From Dyella ginsengisoli LA-4 (GTDB lineage Bacteria; Pseudomonadota; Gammaproteobacteria; Xanthomonadales; Rhodanobacteraceae): 64,000 nucleotides of DNA. Shown in pieces: positions 57,392 through 64,000 of this stretch. Position 1 is the stretch's first letter, and every line of letters begins with the position of its first letter. Position numbers and translations under genes: made by a program. The notes below the pieces were generated by a model. It was not told the origin of the DNA and searched no databases. It worked only from the letters and a program-made list of their open reading frames with translations. The stretch is taken from contig NZ_AMSF01000055.1 in assembly GCF_000334915.1 (NCBI RefSeq), positions 1 to 64,000 of the forward strand, read 5' to 3'.

Positions 57392-60300
57392 TTAGAACGT
57401 GTACTTCAGGGTCAGCATCGCCGACCAGCGCGACACCACGCGAGTCGGGTTGGAGCCGCCGTCGTAGACGCTCCGCTGCTGCGGCTGGTAGTTGCCGTTC
57501 TTGTCGGTCGGCAGGTAGTAGACGTACTGGCCCTGGGCATTCACGCCGTCGTAGCCGGCCAGCGTGCGGGTGAAGTACTGGATGGTCTGGGTCTGGCCCC
57601 AGTTCTTGTCCAGCATGTTCAGGAAGTTGTACACGTCCAGACGGACGATGCCCTTGTTGCCCTTGAACAGGCCCGGGATCTCCTGCTGGAAGCTCATGTC
57701 GAGCTCATTCACCCACGGCAGGCGCGCACCGTTGCGAGCGGCGATCTGGCCGCGATGCTTGCTCAGGTACTTGTCGTGGCTGATGTAGTCCTGGAACTGC
57801 TGGATCAGCTCGGGGCTGGCATTGCCGTAGCTCACACGCGGATCGCTGAGGGTCGGGATGTAGGCCGGATCCTCGTAGGTGATGCCATCACCGTTCACGT
57901 CACCGGAGAAGATCCAGCTGTACGGCAGGCCGGAGTGACCGTTGTAGAACGCCGAGACGCTGGTCTTGTAGTCGCCGAAGAACGCATGCTGCCAGGTGAG
58001 CGAGGCCTTGAGCGCCTTCGGGATGTCGCGGTCGGCGGTACCGGCCACCACTTCGTTGGCGTTGGTGCGCACCACGTACTTGTAGCCCGACGACGCCTGC
58101 GAGCTGTTGCCCGGATTCACTTCGGTGGCATGGCTGAGCGTGAAGCTGACGTTGCCGAACCAGCTTTCGGAGAACGGCTTGGACAGCGCCAGCGTCAGGC
58201 TGTCCGACTTGCCCTTGTGGGTGTTGGTCAGCAGGGTCGAGTACTTGTCGAAAGCATAGTTGCGATAGGCGTTGGCATCCTTGCTCGAGGTTTCGCCCGG
58301 GGTCTTCCAGTACTGCAGGCGGCCGTCCGGCAGCAGGATCGGATTGCCGTTGGCATCGGACGTCGGTGCGCCGATGTTCAGCGCCTGGTAGAGGATGCCG
58401 TCACGCGTCTGGATGTGCTGCAGCTCGACCGAGCCGATCAGCCCCCACCACGGCAGTTCGCTGTCCAGCGCCAGGGTGGTCTTCCACACGGTCGGAAGCT
58501 TGAAGTTCGGATCGATGGTGTCGACCACGCCACTCACGCTGCCATTGCCGGCGGGAAGATTCTGGTTGTGCGGATCCGGACTGAACGGGGTCGCCGTCGG
58601 GTCGAACGAAGAATAGCTCGCCACCGTCAGACCGTTGTTCTGATACGGGTTGGTCATCCACACCGTCGGCGGGAAGGTCTGGAACAGACCGAAGCCGCCG
58701 CGCAGCTGCAGCATGCGCTCGGTGTCGAAGTTGTAGTTGAACGAGAAGCGCGGCTCGACCACGCGGTTCTTCGAACCCAGCGTGGAATTGTTCGGGTAGC
58801 CGAACGCCTGCTCGAACGCGGCGTTGTACAGCGGCGGATGGTCGGAGTGCGGGATGTCGACGCGCACGCCGTAGGTCACCGACAGGTTGTTGTTGACCTG
58901 CCAGGTGTCCTGCAGGAACGGGCTGTACTGGCTGTACACCCACTTCGCCGCCACGTCGCCAAGCGTGTAGCCAGCAGCGGGCTGATACAGGAAGTACGAG
59001 TTGTAGGCCGCGTTCTGGAAGTTGTCCAGGCCATAGAACGTGTAGGAGCCGAACTCGGTACGGCCGAACAGGTTGTAGATGTCGTTGCGCTGGTAGTCGA
59101 TACCACCCTTGATGGTGTGGTCGCCCAGGTAGTAGGTACCGGCCAGGAACAGCGACCACTTCTTGGTCTGGATCGCGTTGTAGTGGCTGTACTGGTCCTC
59201 ACCCAGATAGACCGCCGGACCCTTGCCGGTGTCGCTCAGGTAGACCTGCACCTGCGGCTGGTCGGCGAAGCCGGCGCGGTTCTGGGTGAACTTCTGGTAG
59301 CTGATCTTCGCTTCGGTGGAGAAGTTGTCGGACCAGTCGTCGAACAGCTGCAGCGCGGTGTTCTCGGTCAGGCTGTTCTTGGTGTACCAGTAGCTGCTCA
59401 GACCGATGTTGCTGGAGCTGTTGCCCTGGATGATCGGCTGGCTTTCCTTGGTGCGCTGGTAGGTCAGGCTGGCACGGTGGTTGTCCGTGATGTTCCAGTC
59501 GATCTTGGCGAGGTAGCGCTTGTCATTGAGCTCGGAGCCGCCGGAGCCGAAGGAACCCGGGTTCAGACCCAGCGCCTTGGCGGTGTCGATCACCTTCTGC
59601 AGATCCCCCGGGGAGATCTTGTTCGAGGTCGATGCGCCGCTCCCCAGCGAGGAATCCAGGCCATTGGCCGAGTCGGCGCCGATGCCGGTGGTCTTTTCCT
59701 GCTCGGCCGACACGAAGAAGAACAGCTTGTCCTTGATGATCGGGCCGCCGACGGTGAAGCCGCCGGTCCAGTCACGCTTGTAGCCGGTGTAGCCGTAGCC
59801 CGGGTCGGACGAACCCAGCCAGCCGGCGTTGCCGACCATGCTGCTGGCGTTGCGGTAGGCGTAGTACACCGAACCGTGGAACTGGTTGGTGCCCGACTTG
59901 GTCACCGCGTTGATGTCGGCGCCCACGGCGTCGGAGGCGACATCGAAATTGGCGGTGGAGATGTTGTACTCGGCGATGGTGTCGACCGAGATCGGCGAGC
60001 CCTGGTACGGCAGGCCGTTGGCGTTCAGGCCGAACGGGTCGCCCTGGGAGATGCCGTCCACGCTGATGTTGTTGTAGCGGTTCGGCAGGCCGGCCATCGA
60101 GATCGAACCGTCGCCCTGGTCGGTCACGTTGATGCGAGGATCGAGACGCGCAATGTCGTCGATCGAACGGTTGCCCTGCGGCGTGGTGTCGAGCTGGCGC
60201 TGCGACACGTTGGTCGACAGGCCCTTGTTGTCGGGCGAGAAGGTCTGGGCCAGCGCCGAGGCGGACACCGTCACCGCGCCGAGATCCTTCGCCTGCGATG

Positions 60301-60646
60301 CACCGGCGATCTGCAGGTTGATCGCGGAGGCCTGGCCGAGCTGCAGGTAGACGTTGTCCTGCTGGGCGCTGGCCATGCCCTGCTTGCTGGCGGTGATGTC
60401 GAACGGACCACCCACGCGCAGGCCCTGCGCAGCGTAGCGACCGTCGGCATCGGTGGTGACCACCTTGGTGGTGCCCGAGGGCTCGTGCACGATCTGCACG
60501 GTCGCGCCGGCGACCGGCTGGCCATTGGCATCGACGACGCGGCCGGACACGGCGGCGGAGGTCACGTTCTGCGCGAATGCCGGCGCAGAGACCAGCAGGC
60601 TGGCGATCGCCAGCGGCAGGAGCTTGGTGCGGATTCGATTGTTCAT
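57392..60646 (-). CDS. TonB-dependent receptor with carboxypeptidase-regulatory-like head (Oar-like)
   Basis: 1,084 residues from the ATG at 60646. Sec signal (LLPLAIASLLVSAPAFAQ); residues 25-110 a CarboxypepD_reg-like domain (SGRVVDANGQPVAGATVQIV); TonB box-like GAVTVSA near 133; plug (LDTTPQGNRSIDDIARLDPRI read in parts, NISVDGISQGDPFG, SDAVGADINAVTKSGTNQFHGSVYY read in parts); then a large beta-barrel ending in the aromatic residue of MLTLKYTF. Imports a ligand across the outer membrane with energy from TonB. The substrate is unknown; peptides or proteins are common for Oar-type receptors. Monocistronic, with its own terminator. Confidence 0.93.
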   Translation of the reverse strand: MNNRIRTKLLPLAIASLLVSAPAFAQNVTSAAVSGRVVDANGQPVAGATVQIVHEPSGTTKVVTTDADGRYAAQGLRVGGPFDITASKQGMASAQQDNVYLQLGQASAINLQIAGASQAKDLGAVTVSASALAQTFSPDNKGLSTNVSQRQLDTTPQGNRSIDDIARLDPRINVTDQGDGSISMAGLPNRYNNISVDGISQGDPFGLNANGLPYQGSPISVDTIAEYNISTANFDVASDAVGADINAVTKSGTNQFHGSVYYAYRNASSMVGNAGWLGSSDPGYGYTGYKRDWTGGFTVGGPIIKDKLFFFVSAEQEKTTGIGADSANGLDSSLGSGASTSNKISPGDLQKVIDTAKALGLNPGSFGSGGSELNDKRYLAKIDWNITDNHRASLTYQRTKESQPIIQGNSSSNIGLSSYWYTKNSLTENTALQLFDDWSDNFSTEAKISYQKFTQNRAGFADQPQVQVYLSDTGKGPAVYLGEDQYSHYNAIQTKKWSLFLAGTYYLGDHTIKGGIDYQRNDIYNLFGRTEFGSYTFYGLDNFQNAAYNSYFLYQPAAGYTLGDVAAKWVYSQYSPFLQDTWQVNNNLSVTYGVRVDIPHSDHPPLYNAAFEQAFGYPNNSTLGSKNRVVEPRFSFNYNFDTERMLQLRGGFGLFQTFPPTVWMTNPYQNNGLTVASYSSFDPTATPFSPDPHNQNLPAGNGSVSGVVDTIDPNFKLPTVWKTTLALDSELPWWGLIGSVELQHIQTRDGILYQALNIGAPTSDANGNPILLPDGRLQYWKTPGETSSKDANAYRNYAFDKYSTLLTNTHKGKSDSLTLALSKPFSESWFGNVSFTLSHATEVNPGNSSQASSGYKYVVRTNANEVVAGTADRDIPKALKASLTWQHAFFGDYKTSVSAFYNGHSGLPYSWIFSGDVNGDGITYEDPAYIPTLSDPRVSYGNASPELIQQFQDYISHDKYLSKHRGQIAARNGARLPWVNELDMSFQQEIPGLFKGNKGIVRLDVYNFLNMLDKNWGQTQTIQYFTRTLAGYDGVNAQGQYVYYLPTDKNGNYQPQQRSVYDGGSNPTRVVSRWSAMLTLKYTF

Positions 60647-60903
60647 TACGGTATCGACCCTTGAGTTCGCAACGGAAATCGGCAGTGAAAGCAAGAACGT
60701 ACGTGGGCCCGGCCAAGGCCAGGCTTTCCAGACGGACGTGTTTTCCCCGGTTTTTTTTGAAGCTTGTTGGCTAGTTCGGTCTGCGGCGGCGCAGCGACAA
60801 CCGCCAACTGATTGTTAAACCGACTTTAACGACAGTGTATGACAGATTTGTAACGGTTTCACTTCGCGTGGACAACACGCCGCGCCGCCGGGGGCGGGAC
60901 GAC
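60647..60903. other. regulatory region upstream of the TonB receptor
   Basis: 257 bases between the receptor and the acyltransferase stop. Contains the palindrome at 60814-60830 and an A+T-rich run (TGTTAAACCGACTTTAACGACAG part). It must hold the receptor promoter. No RNA seen. Confidence 0.5.
60814..60830. promoter_or_regulatory. perfect palindrome, possible operator
   Basis: GTTAAA and TTTAAC around CCGAC, about 170 bases before the receptor start. A 6-5-6 symmetric site suits a dimeric repressor or activator. No cognate regulator lies nearby. Confidence 0.45.
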
Positions 60904-62616
60904 TCACCGCCGCCCCAGATAGCGGGCACGCTTGGCCGGCTTGAGGTTCGCCAGATCGAGCATGACCAGGCCGTCGACGCAGCCGGAAAAGCCCGGATCC
61001 TCGCCGAAATCCAGGAACTGGACGCCCTGCGGCTCCACCAGGTCGACGTACTGCCGGTACAGCACCGGCAGGCTCACGCCCAGCGCGTCGAGGTGATGCT
61101 TGAGCTTGCCCAGACCCTCGGCCGGGGCAAGGCCATCGAGGGCTGCGCGGACGGTATCCAGGACCCCATCGGACACCACGAAAGGCTGCCGCGCCGACGC
61201 CAGACCCGGCGCGCCGAAATAGTGCCGGTGCGCCGCCGCGATCCACTCCCGCGCCTCGCGTGGCAGATTGACCGACATGCTGACCGGCCCGAACAGGTAG
61301 CGCAGATCGCCGTGCCGCTGCAGGTACAGGCCGATGCCCTGCCACAGCTGATCCAGCGCACGCGATTTCCAGTAGGCCGGGGCGATGAAGCTTCGACCCA
61401 GCTCCAGGCCCTGCGCGAGACGGGACTCGAGGGCCGGCGAGTAGGTGAACAGGCTGGAGGTGTAGAGGGCGGCCAGTCCGCGCTCGGCGATGATGCGTCC
61501 GCCATGGCCGAACCGATAGGAGCCGACGATGCGCTGCGGCTCCGGATCCCAGAGCACCAGGTGCTCGTAGTAGGCGTCATAGGCGTCGAGATCGCAGCGG
61601 GCGCCGGTGCCCTCGCCGACCTTGCGGAAAGTGAGTTCGCGCAACCGACCGATCTCGCGCATCACCACGCTGTCGGCCTCGCCCTGGAAGAGCAGCAGTT
61701 GCTTGCCGTCCGCTAGGTCAGTGAGCTTGTCCGCACGCGACGCCAGCGCCTCGGCGACCTGGTCGGCAGGCTCCGGCAAGGCCAGCGGCGCCTGCCCACC
61801 GAAGAGCAGTCCGCGCCGACGAGCCACCCGGTAGACGTGCCGGCGCATGAGCTTCGCTGCCTGGACCGGATCGCCGCCGCTGCGCTGATCCAGCTCGTCG
61901 GCGCCCACCAGTGCACCGACGGTGAAGCCGATGCGGTGACCTGCCGGCGACACCGCCTCGCGCGGGAGCATCGCCGTCGACAACGGCTTGGCCAGCATCG
62001 AGACGCCGTAGAACATCGCGGAATTGCGCGCAGCAACGTGCACCGGCAGCACCGGCGCCCGGCTGCGGAGGGCCAGCCGGGCGAAGCCATCCGACCAGCG
62101 GCCATCCCTGAGACCGTCCGCACGCAGACGGGACACCTCACCGGCCGGGAAGACGATCAGCGCCTCGCCGTTGTCCAGTGCGCGATAGATGTCGCGGAGC
62201 TTCGAAGCCGCCCCCTTGCCGAACACGTCCACCGGCAACAGCAACGGACGCAACGGCTCGACCAGGGTGAGCCAGTCGTTGCCCAGGATCTTCACGTCGG
62301 GGCGCACCGAGCCGACCAGGTCCAGCAGGGCCAGCGCATCCACGATCCCCAGCGGATGGTTGGCAGCCACCACCAGAGGGCCATCCACCGGAATGTTTTC
62401 GCGGCCGTCCGGGTTGACCCGGTAGCTGGCGCCCAGAACCCCGAGGGCACGGCTGACGAAAGGCAGTCCCTCGACGCCGCCAGAGGCGATCAGGGCACGA
62501 TTGAAGCCGGCCTCGTCTGCCAGCCGTCCCAGCATGCCCGCAACAGGACGGCGCAGGCGGGGATGCTGGGCGAGCCAGGGCAAGCGTTCGGTAAGGCTCT
62601 TGTCGATGCTGAGCAT
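60904..62616 (-). CDS. two-domain acyltransferase (LPLAT plus GNAT/OlsB-like), OlsF-like
   Basis: 570 residues; the ATG at 62616 has AAGGAG six bases upstream. Residues 70-270 form a lysophospholipid acyltransferase domain with the catalytic NHPLGIVDAL box and VFPAGEVSR. Residues 320-570 resemble the OlsB/hemolysin-type GNAT domain (LTFRKVGEGTG, DAYDAYYEHLVLWD, RIVGSYRFGHG, LELGRSFIAPAYWKS). Such fusions make acylated amino-acid lipids such as ornithine lipid: the GNAT half N-acylates and the PlsC-like half O-acylates (known for OlsF). Membrane-associated. The exact amino acid is not deducible. Confidence 0.85.
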   Translation of the reverse strand: MLSIDKSLTERLPWLAQHPRLRRPVAGMLGRLADEAGFNRALIASGGVEGLPFVSRALGVLGASYRVNPDGRENIPVDGPLVVAANHPLGIVDALALLDLVGSVRPDVKILGNDWLTLVEPLRPLLLPVDVFGKGAASKLRDIYRALDNGEALIVFPAGEVSRLRADGLRDGRWSDGFARLALRSRAPVLPVHVAARNSAMFYGVSMLAKPLSTAMLPREAVSPAGHRIGFTVGALVGADELDQRSGGDPVQAAKLMRRHVYRVARRRGLLFGGQAPLALPEPADQVAEALASRADKLTDLADGKQLLLFQGEADSVVMREIGRLRELTFRKVGEGTGARCDLDAYDAYYEHLVLWDPEPQRIVGSYRFGHGGRIIAERGLAALYTSSLFTYSPALESRLAQGLELGRSFIAPAYWKSRALDQLWQGIGLYLQRHGDLRYLFGPVSMSVNLPREAREWIAAAHRHYFGAPGLASARQPFVVSDGVLDTVRAALDGLAPAEGLGKLKHHLDALGVSLPVLYRQYVDLVEPQGVQFLDFGEDPGFSGCVDGLVMLDLANLKPAKRARYLGRR

Positions 62617-62713
62617 GACCATCTCCTTGGACTGCCTACATGCTGGCGTCCAATTATGACAGCCGCTCGAAACCCGCAAATGTCTGCGGCGGCCCGCCGC
62701 AGACTGGAACGGT

Positions 62714-63325
62714 TCAGACAGTCAGGTGCAGGTAGGCCGCCACGCCGCCCAGGAACATCTGCACCGACAGGGCGATCAGCAGCATGCCCATCACGCGCTC
62801 CAGCGCGGTCAGCACGCTCTCGCCCAGCCAGCGGAACAGGTAGGTGGAGCTGAGCAGGATCGCCGAGGTCGCAAGCCAGGCCAGCACCAGCGCGGTCGCC
62901 CAGTCGGCAGTGCGGCCCGGCTGGGTGTTGGTCAGCAGCAGCAGCGCGGCCATCGCCGATGGCCCGGCCACGCCAGGGATCGCCATCGGCACGATGAACG
63001 GCTCGGCCTGCCCAGGCTTGCCGAAGATGCCGCCGCCATCGGCCGGCGGGAACACCATCCGGATGCCGATCAGGAACAACACGATGCCGCCGGCGATGCT
63101 GATCGATTCCTGCCTGAGCTGCAGCGCCTTGAGGATCAGCTGGCCGCCGACCAGGAAGCCCAGCAGCACACCCAGCGCGATCAGCAGCTCGCGCACCATC
63201 ACGATGCGGCGTCGGCGCGGCGGCACATCCTTGAGCAGGCTCAGGAAGAACGGGATGTTGCCCAGCGGATCCATGATCAGGAACAGCAGGATTCCCGCCG
63301 ACAACGTGGTCATCTGCGTTTCCAT
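62714..63325 (-). CDS. MarC-family inner-membrane protein
   Basis: 203 residues from the ATG at 63325 with GAGG before it. Six membrane helices; MarC/YhgN hallmarks LFLIMDPLGNIPFFLSLL, FLIGIRMVFP and IPGVAGPSAMAALLLL. The family's function is not settled. The downstream acyltransferase follows after about 100 bases; the upstream SDR ends 50 bases before. Confidence 0.92.
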   Translation of the reverse strand: METQMTTLSAGILLFLIMDPLGNIPFFLSLLKDVPPRRRRIVMVRELLIALGVLLGFLVGGQLILKALQLRQESISIAGGIVLFLIGIRMVFPPADGGGIFGKPGQAEPFIVPMAIPGVAGPSAMAALLLLTNTQPGRTADWATALVLAWLATSAILLSSTYLFRWLGESVLTALERVMGMLLIALSVQMFLGGVAAYLHLTV

Positions 63326-63375
63326 CGAATCAACCTCGGTAATGCGTGGTGCCCGGCGCCTCGGCCGGACATGAA

Positions 63376-64000
63376 TCAATGCCTGCGAAGATCGAGCACG
63401 GCACCGCGCGCGGCAACGCCGCCGGGGCCAAGCAGATGGACGATGGCCGCTGCGGTGGCGTCCGGCGGCGGCTGCTTGAGCGTGTCCTCGCCGAAGTACG
63501 CCTCGCGGCGCAGCGCCGTACGCATCGGCGCCGGCAGCACCGCCTGCACCCGGAACCCACCCCGATCGTGCTCTTCGTGAAGAATCGCCGCCAAGCGCTC
63601 CAGCGCCGCCTTGGATGCGCCATAGGCGCCCCAGTGAGCGCGCGACACCAGTTCCGGATCGTCCAGCACGAACACCACCGCGCTGTCATCCGCCCGCTTG
63701 AGCAGCGGCAGGCAGGCCTGGGTGATCGCGAACGGCGCAGACACGTTGACGTGCATCGCGCGAAGGAAGTGGTCGGGCTTGTGCATCGCCAGCGGCGTCA
63801 ACCCGGTGAAGCTGACCGCGGCATGCACGATGCCATCGAGTCGCCCGAGATCACGCTCCACCGCATCGGCAAGCGCTTCGTAATCGACCGGAGTCGCGAC
63901 CTCCAGATCGACCGGATGGATCACCGGCTCCGGCAGCCCGGCCCGCACCATCTCGTCATAGAGCTGTTCGAGCTGGCGCTTGCGACGACCGGCGAGAATC
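63376..64000 (-). CDS. short-chain dehydrogenase, YciK-like, N-terminus off the window
   Basis: At least 208 residues; the open frame continues past the ATG at 63951 to the edge (reading LAGRRKRQLEQLYDEM), so the Rossmann GxxxGxG lies outside. Visible: DGIVHAAVS, NVSAPFAITQACLPLL, the catalytic region WGAYGASKAALERLA (Y-x-x-x-K) and LPAPMRTALR. Order and spacing fit the YciK group of SDRs. Substrate unknown. Confidence 0.88.
   Translation of the reverse strand, partial: ILAGRRKRQLEQLYDEMVRAGLPEPVIHPVDLEVATPVDYEALADAVERDLGRLDGIVHAAVSFTGLTPLAMHKPDHFLRAMHVNVSAPFAITQACLPLLKRADDSAVVFVLDDPELVSRAHWGAYGASKAALERLAAILHEEHDRGGFRVQAVLPAPMRTALRREAYFGEDTLKQPPPDATAAAIVHLLGPGGVAARGAVLDLRRH

Noticed and set aside
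57353-60664. Plus-strand open frame of 1,103 codons opposite the TonB receptor
   Set aside because: Antisense shadow; the minus strand has signal peptide, plug, barrel and its own terminator.

Overview
The window (high G+C, about 60-65%, almost everything on the minus strand) looks like a chromosome segment of a Xanthomonadales gammaproteobacterium, probably Rhodanobacteraceae or Xanthomonadaceae. This rests on protein style (large Oar-like TonB receptor, REP elements with RAYT transposases, PpnN, giant RHS/YD proteins) and is an inference.

Layout, left to right. 1-1340: a low-G+C stack of polymorphic-toxin leftovers, consisting of a RAYT/REP remnant, a HEAT-like immunity protein, an orphan toxin tip that looks like Ntox17, and the putative immunity gene of the first RHS protein. 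1394-15808: RHS1, a 4,804-residue YD-repeat protein with an internal block of He_PIG/cadherin-like domains, a LysM domain, a hydrophobic block and a C-terminal tip resembling a GNAT acetyltransferase. 15893-36337: one long, tightly overlapped operon for a flagellar-type export apparatus, transcribed right to left: TPR protein, fliQ, fliR, flhB, flhA, flgF, flgG, flgA, flgH, flgI, flgB, flgC, fliE, fliF, a reduced fliG, fliH, fliI, fliJ, an unrecognised gene in the fliK position, flgD, flgE, a short fliM, fliN, fliO, fliP, a FliA-type sigma factor, and two small unknown genes. No flagellin, filament cap, hook-filament junction, stator or chemotaxis gene is present in the window. 36498-40330: accessory patch with a catalytically dead RAYT, an intact RAYT, a RES-Xre toxin-antitoxin pair, a broken tyrosine recombinase, REP copies and another toxin fragment. 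40331-55455: immunity gene 2 and RHS2 (4,955 residues), a paralogue of RHS1 with a different tip. 55701-64000: tRNA-Asn and core genes (ppnN, a TonB-dependent receptor, a two-domain acyltransferase, MarC, and an SDR running off the edge).

How it may work together: directly upstream of RHS1 lies a near-consensus FliA (sigma-28) promoter, TAAACTTT, 11-nt spacer, CTGGATAA. Its -35 box overlaps the stop codon of the last flagellar-operon gene. The same promoter was carried along in the duplication that produced RHS2. The operon itself encodes a FliA-type sigma factor. In ordinary flagella this sigma switches on flagellin after the hook is complete. Here the genes seen under such promoters are giant RHS toxins. 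The machine also has a FliG-like protein too short to hold the torque domain and a FliM without the CheY-binding motif. The leading hypothesis is a non-rotating, filament-less flagellar secretion device whose late substrates, or at least late co-regulated products, are RHS toxins. The gene content and promoter are seen in the sequence; the secretion role is inference.
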